Positions 18,568 through 27,174 of a DNA stretch of 64,000 nt are shown here, one piece after another. Under the pieces are notes generated by a model. That model was not told where the DNA came from. It saw only the letters and a list, made by a program, of their open reading frames with translations, and searched no databases. Positions within the stretch are counted from its first letter, which is position 1; each line of letters opens with the position of its first letter. Made by a program: the position numbers and the translations under genes. The DNA is from Nocardioides sp. Root140 (GTDB taxonomy: Bacteria > Actinomycetota > Actinomycetes > Propionibacteriales > Nocardioidaceae). Where the stretch lies: NCBI RefSeq assembly GCF_001426745.1, contig NZ_LMFI01000010.1, positions 973,722 to 1,037,721 on the forward strand. The letters are read 5' to 3'.

Positions 18568-19500
18568 ATGCCTGACCTCCACGACCGCTTCGACACGCTC
18601 TTCGACGACGAGCCGCAGCACCGGCCCCTCGACGTACACCTCACCAACGGCCACAGGGCGCTGCGCCGGCGGCGCCTCTCGACGGGCGCGGCCGCCCTGG
18701 CCGTGATGACCGTGATCGGCGGCGGCGCGTACGCCGTCCAGGGTGACCCGGACAAGGGAAACGACCGCGACACCACCACCGTGGCGAGCCAGACCCCCGA
18801 CACCACACCGCCCGACCCGAACCAGCAGATCGTCGAGACCTGCCACGAGGCCGACGGTCGCAACGGCGGCACCAAGTACCTCTGGCGCGGAGGTGCCCCC
18901 GAGGTGATGGCCTCGATCGTCACGTACGACGGCAACACCCGCGCCTACCTGCGCTCGGGCAACCAGAAGTTCTGGGGCGAGTGCTACATCGACAGGGGCA
19001 GCTCCGAGGCCTTCGTGATGCCCGCCTATCGGATCGCCCCCGACCCGCAGATCTCGAACCTCGGCTACGGATACGGCGTCGGCCAGGCCTGCGACCCGGA
19101 CCGTGACGTGGTGCCCGGCTGCGGCAAGTTCGTCGCCACCCATGAGGGTCGACGTGACCCGGCCGTGGCGCGGGTCGAAGTGCGGTTCTTCGACGGCAAG
19201 TGGGAGAAGGTCGACGCCAACGAGGGCTACTACTACGTCGAGCACGTCGGCACCCTGCCCGACGACATCACCTGGGCCAAGGACGGCATGCCCCTGCGCA
19301 ACGGCCAGAACATCGACGACGTGATCAACCGGATCAAGCTGTTCGACGCGGACGGCACGCTGATCGCCTACTGGGACGCCAGCCAGAACCGCAACGGCAT
19401 CAACGCACCCAACGACGCGGGCGTCGGTGAGCTCGAGGACTACCCGATGATCCAGTCCAAGCTGGCCGGCCCCGACGGCGACCGCAACTTCCCTGGCTGA
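18568..19500 (+). CDS. membrane-anchored protein, candidate anti-sigma factor
   Basis: 310 aa. A cytoplasmic N-terminus of about 40 residues ending in an RRRR stretch is followed by one membrane span (about 42-60) and a large extracytoplasmic domain with several cysteines. The same plan and N-terminal wording (H-R-P-L/I-D, ALRRRR) occur in the paralogue at 19593-20525. The stop-start gap to the sigma gene is 1 nt, so translation is probably coupled. The anti-sigma role is inferred from position and topology; no known anti-sigma motif such as a ZAS domain is seen. Confidence 0.65.
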   Translation: MPDLHDRFDTLFDDEPQHRPLDVHLTNGHRALRRRRLSTGAAALAVMTVIGGGAYAVQGDPDKGNDRDTTTVASQTPDTTPPDPNQQIVETCHEADGRNGGTKYLWRGGAPEVMASIVTYDGNTRAYLRSGNQKFWGECYIDRGSSEAFVMPAYRIAPDPQISNLGYGYGVGQACDPDRDVVPGCGKFVATHEGRRDPAVARVEVRFFDGKWEKVDANEGYYYVEHVGTLPDDITWAKDGMPLRNGQNIDDVINRIKLFDADGTLIAYWDASQNRNGINAPNDAGVGELEDYPMIQSKLAGPDGDRNFPG

Positions 19501-19592
19501 TCCGGAGATTTCCCAACGCTCGTTGACAACCGTCGCCGACATCGCGCCGTACTCCTTGATGAACCACAAGGACCACGGACGGGGAGAGCACC

Positions 19593-20525
19593 ATGGACGA
19601 CCACCACGACATCTTGGACCGGCTCGAGGACGCCATCGGCGACGGCCCGGCCCATCGCCCGATCGACGCACGACTCTCCGCGGGGCGCGCGGCGCTGCGA
19701 CGCCGGCGTGCTGCGGTCGGCGTGGGCGCCCTGGCCATGGCCGCGGTGCTCGGCGGCACGGCCTGGGTGGCCCTGCCCGGCAGTGACCCCCAGGTGACCA
19801 ACCGCGACGACGCACCCGCGTTCGCCGGTGACCCGGAGGCCGACGCCGACACCGCCAAGCCGGTCCTCACTCCCGACCGGGTGATCTACCGGACCCCGGC
19901 ACCGACGCCCCAGCAACGCGCGGAACTCCTCGGCGGGGGCAGCTTCCTGGCCTTCGCCTGGGAAGGCACGGACCTGCTGGTGCGGCCCGGCTGGACCTTC
20001 GTGCGCCGCCTCGACGGCTTCGCGAAGGGACAGGTGTCCGTCGCAGCGACCATGAGGTCGCCGCAGGGCGAGCTCAGCAACATCTTGATGCTCGCGCCCG
20101 GCAACGGCATCTGGTCACCCGCCAGGTCGGCCGACCGCCTCGAACCCTGGGCGAGACACCAGCTCAAGCGGCTGCGCGACGACGCCGCCGCGAACACCGA
20201 CGACTCCGACATGCCCGGCACGGTCGACGGCTCGGGACTCGTCAAGATCACCGGAGAATCCCTTGCCCCGGTTGGGGAAACCACGATCCTCGACCAGCGG
20301 ACCCAGCCCGACCTCCCAAACAACTTCGCGAAGGCGGACGACCCGAGCTGGGTGGCCCAGGTCCGCGACGACAGCGGCGCGGAGTGGTTCGTTCTGGTCC
20401 GCACTGTCGACGGTTCCGACGACTACATGGCGGTCCCGGCCGCCGACGCCGGCAACCCCTCGACCCTCGACGCCTTCCTCGACTGGGCCCGACCCCGCTA
20501 CGAGTCCGAGGTCGGCGTGCGATGA
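19593..20525 (+). CDS. membrane-anchored protein, candidate anti-sigma factor (paralogue)
   Basis: 310 aa, coincidentally the same length as the paralogue upstream. N-terminal cytoplasmic segment with HRPIDARL and ALRRRR, one membrane span (about 45-65) and an extracytoplasmic domain lacking the cysteines of its paralogue. The ATG has GGGGAGAG upstream. Its stop overlaps the start of the next sigma gene (ATGA), so here the candidate anti-sigma gene precedes its sigma. Function is inferred from context. Confidence 0.65.
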   Translation: MDDHHDILDRLEDAIGDGPAHRPIDARLSAGRAALRRRRAAVGVGALAMAAVLGGTAWVALPGSDPQVTNRDDAPAFAGDPEADADTAKPVLTPDRVIYRTPAPTPQQRAELLGGGSFLAFAWEGTDLLVRPGWTFVRRLDGFAKGQVSVAATMRSPQGELSNILMLAPGNGIWSPARSADRLEPWARHQLKRLRDDAAANTDDSDMPGTVDGSGLVKITGESLAPVGETTILDQRTQPDLPNNFAKADDPSWVAQVRDDSGAEWFVLVRTVDGSDDYMAVPAADAGNPSTLDAFLDWARPRYESEVGVR

Positions 20526-21043
20526 GCCTGCTCACCGGGCTGACCGCTCGGCGTACCCGCCGCGAGGCGGAGTACGTCGAGTACGTCGCCGCACGTCAGG
20601 GCCAGCTGCGCCGCATCGCCTATGCGATCTGCGGCGACTGGCACCAGGCCGACGACCTGCTGCAGGTCGCGCTCACCAAGCTGTACGTCGTGTGGCCGCA
20701 GGTGCGCATGAACGAGAACCCGGACGCCTACGTGCGACAGATCCTGGTGCGCACCAACATCGACGAGCACCGGACCCGGCTGAGGCGGCCACAGACCGTC
20801 GAGCTGGACGAGGGCATGGACGCCACGGCCCCGACGGGCATCGGGCCCGAGGAACGCTCGGAGCTGTTCGACGCCTTGCAAGGCATGCCGGAGATGCAGC
20901 GCAAGGTCGTCGTCCTGCGGCACTGGCTGGGCCTCGACGTGCAGGAGACCGCCGACGAGCTGGGCATCTCGACGGGCACGGTCAAGAGTCACACGTCGCG
21001 CGGGCTCGAGGCGCTGCGCGCCCTGTTGGAGCAGACGACCTAG
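20522..21043 (+). CDS. SigE-family ECF RNA polymerase sigma factor
   Basis: 173 aa. Paralogue of the sigma at 18054: region 2 (YVAARQGQLRRIAYAI...QADDLLQVALTKLYVVWPQ) and region 4 (PEMQRKVVVLRHWLGL, then VQETADELGISTGTVKSH). The ATG at 20522 overlaps the stop of the preceding membrane protein gene; the frame is open upstream, but coupling and family length support this start. Promoter targets cannot be read from the window. Confidence 0.92.
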   Translation: MSLLTGLTARRTRREAEYVEYVAARQGQLRRIAYAICGDWHQADDLLQVALTKLYVVWPQVRMNENPDAYVRQILVRTNIDEHRTRLRRPQTVELDEGMDATAPTGIGPEERSELFDALQGMPEMQRKVVVLRHWLGLDVQETADELGISTGTVKSHTSRGLEALRALLEQTT

Positions 21044-21051
21044 GGCATGCC

Positions 21052-21759
21052 CTAGCCGCGCCAGGCGGCGTCGCCGGAGAGGTCGGCGTACTCCCGGACC
21101 CAGGTGTGCATGGCGATCGCCGCCGCGGCCGAGGCGTTGATCGACCGGGTGGAACCGAACTGCGCGATCGAGAAGGTGCCGTCGACCACCTCGCGCGCGC
21201 TCTCGGAGAGGCCGGGGCCCTCCTGGCCGAAGAGGAAGCACACCTCACGCGGCAGCTCCATCGTCTCGAGGTGTGCGGAACCCGGCAGGTTGTCGATGCC
21301 CAGGAGCCGCACCGACCTCTCGTGCAGGTAGGCCGCCAGGTCAGCGGGCGTCGCGTGGTGCCTGACGTGTTGGTAGCGGTCGGTCACCATCGCGCCGCGA
21401 CGGTTCCACCGCTTCCGGCCGACGATGTGCACCTCGGCGGCCAGGAACGCGTTGGCGGTGCGCACGATCGTGCCGATGTTGAAGTCGTGCTGCCAGTTCT
21501 CGATCGCGACGTGGAAGCCGTGCCGCCGGGTGTCGAGGTCGGCGACGATCGCCTCCATCGTCCAGTAGCGATAGCGGTCGACGACGTTGCGCCGGTCGCC
21601 GTGCTCCAGCAGCTCGGGATCGAGACGGTCGTCGTCGGGCCACTCCCCCTGCCACGGCCCGAGCCCCACCTCCTCGGGCCCGTGCGGCATCGGGTCGTAC
21701 GGCGCCCGCGCCGGTTCCTCTTCAGCCTCGGGCTGCGCACTGTGATCGGCGTGTTCCAC
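21052..21759 (-). CDS. TrmH/SpoU family RNA 2'-O-methyltransferase
   Basis: 235 aa from the GTG at 21759; a GTG at 21816 would add 19 residues. SpoU motifs are visible: motif 1 IENWQHDFNIGTIVRTANAF, motif 2 around CFLFGQEGPGLSE and motif 3 FGSTRSINASAAAAIAMHTW. It transfers a methyl group from S-adenosylmethionine to a ribose 2'-OH in tRNA or rRNA; the exact target is not evident. An acidic N-terminal extension of about 45 residues precedes the catalytic domain. A minus-strand TACCGT lies 6 nt before the GTG, consistent with leaderless expression. Confidence 0.88.
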   Translation of the reverse strand: MEHADHSAQPEAEEEPARAPYDPMPHGPEEVGLGPWQGEWPDDDRLDPELLEHGDRRNVVDRYRYWTMEAIVADLDTRRHGFHVAIENWQHDFNIGTIVRTANAFLAAEVHIVGRKRWNRRGAMVTDRYQHVRHHATPADLAAYLHERSVRLLGIDNLPGSAHLETMELPREVCFLFGQEGPGLSESAREVVDGTFSIAQFGSTRSINASAAAAIAMHTWVREYADLSGDAAWRG

Positions 21760-21765
21760 AGCCGA

Positions 21766-21771
21766 ACGGTA
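21766..21771 (-). promoter_or_regulatory. leaderless -10 element of the TrmH-family gene
   Basis: Minus-strand TACCGT followed by 6 nt and the GTG at 21759. It decides the start in favour of 21759 over the longer in-frame GTG at 21816. Confidence 0.45.
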
Positions 21772-22262
21772 GCCGCCCGCGCCGTACGACGGACCTGGCA
21801 CCACTGGACGATTCACGCACCACTGGCCGCCTCACGCCCCAAAACTCCAAAAGTTACGCCCACGGACGGGTGTTCGTCCCGCGCAACCGGGTGGTTCGTA
21901 CATGGTCCATTCGAGCCATCTTGACCCGGATCACGGAGATTGCACCTTCAACTGTCTGAGGGGTCCCCTACGGTTGCGGCCAGTGACATCGCCGGGATCG
22001 GGAAATCCGGGTGATGTCCGGCGACTTACATCACGACAGTGACGCGCCGGCGCAGCCGGGGGGACCGCAGATCAGTCTGAGCACGAGACACGTCCGGGGC
22101 ACCTGCCACGGACACACTTGACCGTTGCGCACCCAGTGGGGGACCGCGCTGCGTGTCGGTCTCTTCGCGACCAGCACACTCGGGGCTCGACCGGACGACC
22201 ACACGGCACCGCATACGTTCTTCAGTGACGCGTGCACACGGAACTGATCCTGGGGGGATCCC
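21772..22262 (+). promoter_or_regulatory. long untranslated region upstream of the surface-protein gene, with a strong RNA hairpin
   Basis: No gene is supported in this ~490-bp stretch. A TACGGT (21969-21974) could be the -10, giving a leader of about 285 nt. Right after it GACATCGCC (21985-21993) pairs with GGTGATGTC (22010-22018), one pair being G-U, and an inner GGAT/ATCC helix caps it. Further down, weaker GTCCG/CGGAC pairs occur. The leader ends in GGGGGGA before the GTG at 22263. The length and first hairpin suggest a structured regulatory leader of unknown class. Confidence 0.45.
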
Positions 22263-25200
22263 GTGGCAAGCTCTTCGGCGCTTCATCGCGCCCACATCGT
22301 TCGACGACTCCTGGCCCATCTGGCCGTCGTCCTCCTGATCACGCTGGCCGCCGTGGCCGGCCTGACCGCTCCGGCCTCCGCCGACGACGAGGGCGGCGCG
22401 GGCACCGGCGCAGACGGCACCGCCGCTGTCGACGCCGCCGCCGGCGAGACCGCCGCCGGCGAGGCCGCTGCCGACACGTCCACCGAGACGCCTGCCACCG
22501 AGGCCTCCGCGCCCGAAGAGGCTGTTGCGGAAGAGGCCGCGCCGGAGCCCGCCAAGGCCGACGCAGAAGACCCCGGACAGGCCGAGCCACAGCAGGCCGA
22601 GCCCGCCACCACTCCCAAGAAGTCCGCGCCGACCGCCCGCACCACCACGACGGTGTCGGCGCCCACGACGATCGAGACCACCGACTCCAAGGTCTGGGTG
22701 TGCAAGTACTCCCGCACACCCAGCGACAACGAGAAGGCGCAGACCGTCAACTCGGTGGCCTACAACGAGAACCGCGAGCCCGGCACCTGGGGCTTCGAGG
22801 ACGCCCAGGGGTCCAGCTACGTCTACGGCTTCGACACCGGTGCGGCCTCGAAGCCGACCACGAACGACTGCCCGATCCTGATCGTCCCGCCGGCCGCTCC
22901 CACGTGGGGTGAGCCGACCTGTGCCAGCCCGCTCGGAACCTACGTCCTGGCGACGTACCCCTCGACGCGGGCCACCGTCTCGACGTCGGGCAGCCTGTCC
23001 CCGGGCGGCACCTTCACCGTCACCTACACCGTGATCCCGCCGTACCGCTTCCTGGTCACCGGCTCGACGCCCGAGACGACGGTGACCTTCAGTCACACGT
23101 TCACCACGCCGAAGAACTGTCCCGTGGTGATCGACGACCTTCCGACCGTCGACCCTGCCGACCCCTGCGGTACGGCGAACGACACCGTGACGCTCTCGAC
23201 GTCGCCGAAGTACACCGGCATCGACAACGGAGACGGCACCGCGACCTTCACAGCCGTCGCGCCGAACGTGTTCCCCGGCAACGCCGCGACCTACACGGTC
23301 CACTACACAGAGAACACGGACGTCCCGTGCGTCACCGTGATCCACCCGGCCGCCCCGGTGGCCCAGCCGAGCACCTCGTGTGACGTGCCCTGGTCGATCT
23401 CGGTGGCCGACACCGACCACGTCGGCTACGTGATCTCGCCCGCCTCCAGCGGCACCGAGGCCACGACCGTCACGATCACCGCCACACCCGATGCGACGTA
23501 CGCCTTCGGCCCGACAGCGGGCTGGACGGTGAACCAGGACGGCACGGCGACCTACCAGCACACGTTCGCCGCAGCAACGTCCTGCCTCGAGGTTCCGGCC
23601 GCACCCGTGCCGACCGCCCCGACCTGCTTCGACGACGGCTCCCTCAGCGTGACCGTCCCCGCCCACACCGCGGTGACGGTCAACGGGGAGCAGATCACGG
23701 ACACGACCGTCTACGGCCCCGGCTCGTACGACGTGGTGTACACCGCCGAAGACGGCTACGTCTTCTCGGCCTCGTTCGTCGAGCTGTCGTCCAAGACGTA
23801 CGACGGCATCACGGTGCTCGCGCAGACCGGTGACTGTGTCATCGACGTCCCGGCCCAGCCGGCCTCGCTCGATGCCTGCAACCCGGCCGGCACCACCACC
23901 AACGTCGCCTGGGACACCTTCCCGACGCTGGCCAACATCGAGTGGTCCGTCGACCAGGCCACCGGCCTTCGCCGGCGGCGCCACCGAGAAGCGCTACCCG
24001 CTGCCCGCCGACAACGGCATCATCTGCGCCGCACCCGTCGACCCCGACGTCCAGCAGTCCACGGGCTGCGACGTCCAGGGAACCCTGACCGTCCCGGCCA
24101 CCGAAGGCGTCGTCTACGCCCTCGACGGCAAGACGATCACGGCCGGCACGCACACCGGTCCGATCTCCGGCACCCTGACCGCCACGGTCGAGACCGGCTA
24201 CGAGAACACCGACGCCTACTGGGAGTTCGAGGTCGGCATCCCCGCCGCCCTCACCTGCCTCCAGGTGCCGCTGTCACCGGCGCCGGCCCCGCCGACCTGC
24301 TTCGACGACGGCTCCCTCACGGTGACCGTCCCCGCCCACACCACGGTCACCGTGGACGGCGAGGCAATCACGGGGACCACGGTCTTCGGGCCGGGCACCC
24401 ACGAGGTGACCTACACCGCCGAGACCGGGCACGTGTTCAGCGACGGGGTCTCCGAGACCACGGCGCTGACCTACTCCGACCTCACCGTGGCGGCGGCGAC
24501 CGGCAAGTGTGTCATCGACGTCCCGGCACAGCCGGTCTCCCTCGATGCCTGCAACCCGGCCGGCACCACCACCAACGTCGCCTGGGACACCTTCCCGACG
24601 CTGGCCAACATCGAGTGGTCCGTCGACCAGGCCACCGGCCGAGAAGCGCTACCCGCTGCCCACGGACAACGGCATCATCTGCGCCGCACCGGTGGACCCG
24701 GAGGTCACGCAGTCCACGGGCTGCGAGGTCGAGGGCACCCTGACCGTCCCGGCCACCGAGGGCGTCGTCTACGCCCTCGACGGCAAGACGGTCGCACCGG
24801 GGACGTACGCCGGTCCGCTGTCCGGCACCCTGACCGCCACGGTCCTCGCCGGCTACGAGAACACCGACGCCTACTGGACCTTCGAGGTCGACATCCCCGC
24901 AGCCCCGAGCTGCCTGGAGGTCCCGGCACAGCCGGCCGAGCTCGACGTGTGCAACCCGGGCAACGTGACGAACAACGTCAAGTGGGACACCTTCCCGACG
25001 CTCGAGAACGTCGCGTGGTCCGTCGACGAGGTCACCGGTGAGGCGGTCGCCACTGCGATCAACGGCGCGGCCTTCGGCCCCGGCGTCACCGAGGTGCGGT
25101 TCCAGCCCTCCGCCGACTCCGGCGAGGAGTGCACGCTCGAGCCGGGTGCGATCGAGTCGACGTGTGTCGACGCCGTGCCCTACCTCAGCTACGCACTGAT

Positions 25201-25693
25201 CCTCGAGGAGGGCTACGTGGGACCGACCGACGTGACCATCACGTTCGTCAACCCCAGCGGCAAGGACTACGTCGTCACCGGGCAGCCGCTGTCGGGCAAG
25301 CTCCTGTGGCCGGGTGCCTCGGTGGATCCCGCCGGCTGGCCCGGCTGGGTGCGCAACCCGGACGGCAGCTACACGGAGACGACCGGCAACTACGCCTGGA
25401 CCCGAGACGGAGTGAAGGTGACCTTCGAGGTCAACCCGCACTACGAGCTGGTCGTCGCGTACCCGCAGGCGACGACGGCGTGCGCCAACCCGCAGCAGCC
25501 CGAGACCGGGCCGGAGACGCACGACGGGCCCAAGACCGACGGACCCAAGACCCACGCGGCACCGAAGACCCACGACGGCGTCCTGCCCAACACTGGCGCA
25601 CCTTCGGGTAGCGGCCTGTACGGCGTGGTCGGCGGACTGTTCGTGGTCCTCGGGGCCTGGCTGATGATGCGCGAGCGGAGGCGCCGCGCCTGA
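22263..25693 (+). CDS. LPNTG-anchored repeat surface protein, interrupted by two +1 frameshifts
   Basis: Starts at a GTG with GGGGGGA upstream. A signal peptide (MASSSALHR...TAPASA, cut near residue 40) is followed by an Ala/Glu-rich linker and immunoglobulin-like Cys-containing repeats. The C-terminus has LPNTG, a hydrophobic span and an RRRRA tail: a sortase anchor. The coding frame shifts near 23961-23967 and again near 24634-24640, each time at ACCGGCC inside the same repeat position; dropping one C at each site gives one continuous protein of about 1,140 residues. As written, translation would run to about 24743 and lack the anchor. Likely a sortase substrate, with the enzyme encoded 0.8 kb downstream. 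Confidence 0.75.
23590..24930 (+). repeat. two tandem ~672-bp repeat units in the surface-protein gene
   Basis: Units begin near 23590 and 24260. Landmarks such as TTCGACGACGGCTCCCTCA (23629 and 24301) and GTGTCATCGACGTCCCGG (23837 and 24509) recur at a spacing of 672 nt. The landmark ACCGGCC recurs at 673 because of the extra base in the first unit. Unit 2 lacks an 18-nt segment just after the frameshift site. A diverged third partial unit follows without a frameshift. Confidence 0.8.
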
Positions 25694-25711
25694 TCCAGCC
25701 CGCACAAGCCC

Positions 25712-25757
25712 AGCGGCCCGTGTCCAAATGTCCCCCATTGGACACGGGCCGCTGTTT
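25712..25757 (+). terminator. strong Rho-independent terminator
   Basis: A perfect 16-bp stem, AGCGGCCCGTGTCCAA (25712-25727) with its complement at 25738-25753, a 10-nt loop and then GTTTT. It follows the surface-protein stop by 18 nt and separates that gene from the dedA-like gene. Confidence 0.9.
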
Positions 25758-25815
25758 TCCCTGCGCATGAGTGCGCCCGGCCCGCGCTTGAGTGCGCCCG
25801 GCTAGGGTTGCGCGC

Positions 25816-26478
25816 GTGATCCCCGACCTCCTGCATCCGTTGCTGCTCGGCATCAGCTGGATGGACCCCGAGTGGCTGCTCGACAAGTTCGGCCAGGAGA
25901 TGTTCTGGGTCAGCATCGCCATCGTCTTCGTCGAGTGCGGACTGCTCTTCCCGATCCTGCCCGGCGACTCGCTGCTGTTCAGCGTGGGCCTGTTCATCCA
26001 CCGCTCCGGCGCCGGCGAGGCCGGCATCGACGTCAACATCGTGGTGGCCTGCGTCCTGCTCTCGGCCGCGGCCCTGCTCGGCAACATCACCGGCTACGAG
26101 ATCGGCCGGGCGATCGGCCCGAAGATCTACGAGCACCGCGGCCGCTTCCTCAAGCAGGAGCACTTCACCAAGACCGAGGCGTTCTTCGACCGGCACGGTG
26201 CGAAGGCGCTGGTCCTGGGGCGCTTCGTGCCGATCGTGCGCACGTTCATCACGCTGGTGGCCGGTGTCGGCAAGATGGACCGACGACACTTCTTCCTCTG
26301 GTCGGCCGTCGGTGCCGTCCTCTGGGCCACCGGCATCACCGTGCTCGGCTACTTCCTCGGTGGCGTCGAGTTCCTGCAGCACAACATCGAGGCGGCGATC
26401 CTGGTGATCGTGGCGATCTCGGTGCTCCCGATGCTCTTCGAGTGGTGGCGTCACCGGAGTTCCAAGGATCCCGTCTAG
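25816..26478 (+). CDS. DedA family membrane protein
   Basis: 220 aa. Membrane segments and signatures of the DedA/SNARE-associated (VTT) family are seen: FVECGLLFPILPGDSLLF near the N-terminus, the GNITGYEIGRAIG loop and the GRFVPIVRTFITLVAGVGKM amphipathic segment. The family acts in lipid-carrier recycling (undecaprenyl phosphate, aminophospholipids) and membrane homeostasis. The GTG at 25816 lies 7 nt after TAGGGT (25803-25808), so leaderless expression is likely. Its stop overlaps the convergent sortase stop by 4 nt. Confidence 0.92.
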   Translation: MIPDLLHPLLLGISWMDPEWLLDKFGQEMFWVSIAIVFVECGLLFPILPGDSLLFSVGLFIHRSGAGEAGIDVNIVVACVLLSAAALLGNITGYEIGRAIGPKIYEHRGRFLKQEHFTKTEAFFDRHGAKALVLGRFVPIVRTFITLVAGVGKMDRRHFFLWSAVGAVLWATGITVLGYFLGGVEFLQHNIEAAILVIVAISVLPMLFEWWRHRSSKDPV

Positions 26479-27143
26479 CGCGGCGTGCGTTCCTTGAGCA
26501 CGCCGAACGCCACCAGTCGTTCGTCGGTGTGGAAGAGCTCGGCACAGGTGGTCAGCGTGATCAGCTTCTGGCCCTGGCGCTGGTCGGGCTGGACGCCGCC
26601 CTTCTCGGGGTTCTTCGGGAGCGCATCGAGCACCCACCCGTCCTCGAACGACACCGTGAGGTCGTCGCCGCCGGTGGTCAGCACATAGGTGTACGTCGCG
26701 TCGCGGGTCTCGACGACGACCTCGTCGCCGGCCTCGAGATTGGGCATGTCACGCAGCGGTTCGCCGTGCGTGATGCGGTGGGCGGCCAGCGCGAAGTTGC
26801 CCGCCTCCCCCGGCCCTGCCGTGTCGTCGAAGTGCCCGAAACCCGACGACAGCACGTCGTCCGAGGTGCCCTCGAGCACCGGGATCACGTAGTCGTCACC
26901 GAACTCCGGGATGCGGATCAGCGCGCTGACGTTCCCCTCGGGCACCTCGACGACGTCGACGCTGTCGGCCTCCCACTTCTTCTCGACCTGCTTGACGATG
27001 CGGTCCTGGGCGCGGTGCGAGACCCAGTTGGTGCCCCAGAACTGCCAGGCCACCCAGCCGAGGACGGCCAGCCCACCGACGAGCAGCACGAGCCCGGCCC
27101 ACCAGGTTCGGGAACGGCCGCGCGGCAGGGTCGTCGAGGTCAT
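26475..27143 (-). CDS. class E sortase
   Basis: 222 aa. An N-terminal Arg-rich segment and one membrane span (about 12-34) anchor the enzyme with its catalytic domain outside. Catalytic residues: His in FALAAHRITHG, Cys in LTTC and Arg in DERLVAFG. The LTTC plus downstream Arg arrangement fits the actinobacterial class E group, known to prefer LAXTG-like signals; the only visible substrate here carries LPNTG. The start M-T-S-T-T-L is used; upstream open frame is antisense to the aminotransferase gene. It should cleave the sorting signal and link the protein to peptidoglycan. Confidence 0.9.
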   Translation of the reverse strand: MTSTTLPRGRSRTWWAGLVLLVGGLAVLGWVAWQFWGTNWVSHRAQDRIVKQVEKKWEADSVDVVEVPEGNVSALIRIPEFGDDYVIPVLEGTSDDVLSSGFGHFDDTAGPGEAGNFALAAHRITHGEPLRDMPNLEAGDEVVVETRDATYTYVLTTGGDDLTVSFEDGWVLDALPKNPEKGGVQPDQRQGQKLITLTTCAELFHTDERLVAFGVLKERTPR

Positions 27144-27174
27144 GCCGCGATTGTGCCCGACTACCCTGAAACGC

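Noticed and set aside
21985..22140. c-di-AMP (ydaO-type) riboswitch in the long leader
   Set aside because: Only short resemblances (GGGAAATCC, GGGTGATGTCC, ACGACAG) at spacings too tight for the known fold. Not enough to name a class; a covariance-model search would decide.
23950..24645. Programmed +1 frameshifting in the surface protein
   Set aside because: No recognised slippery site or stimulatory element, and two identical sites would multiply inefficiency. Error or decay is simpler, so it is kept only as an alternative.
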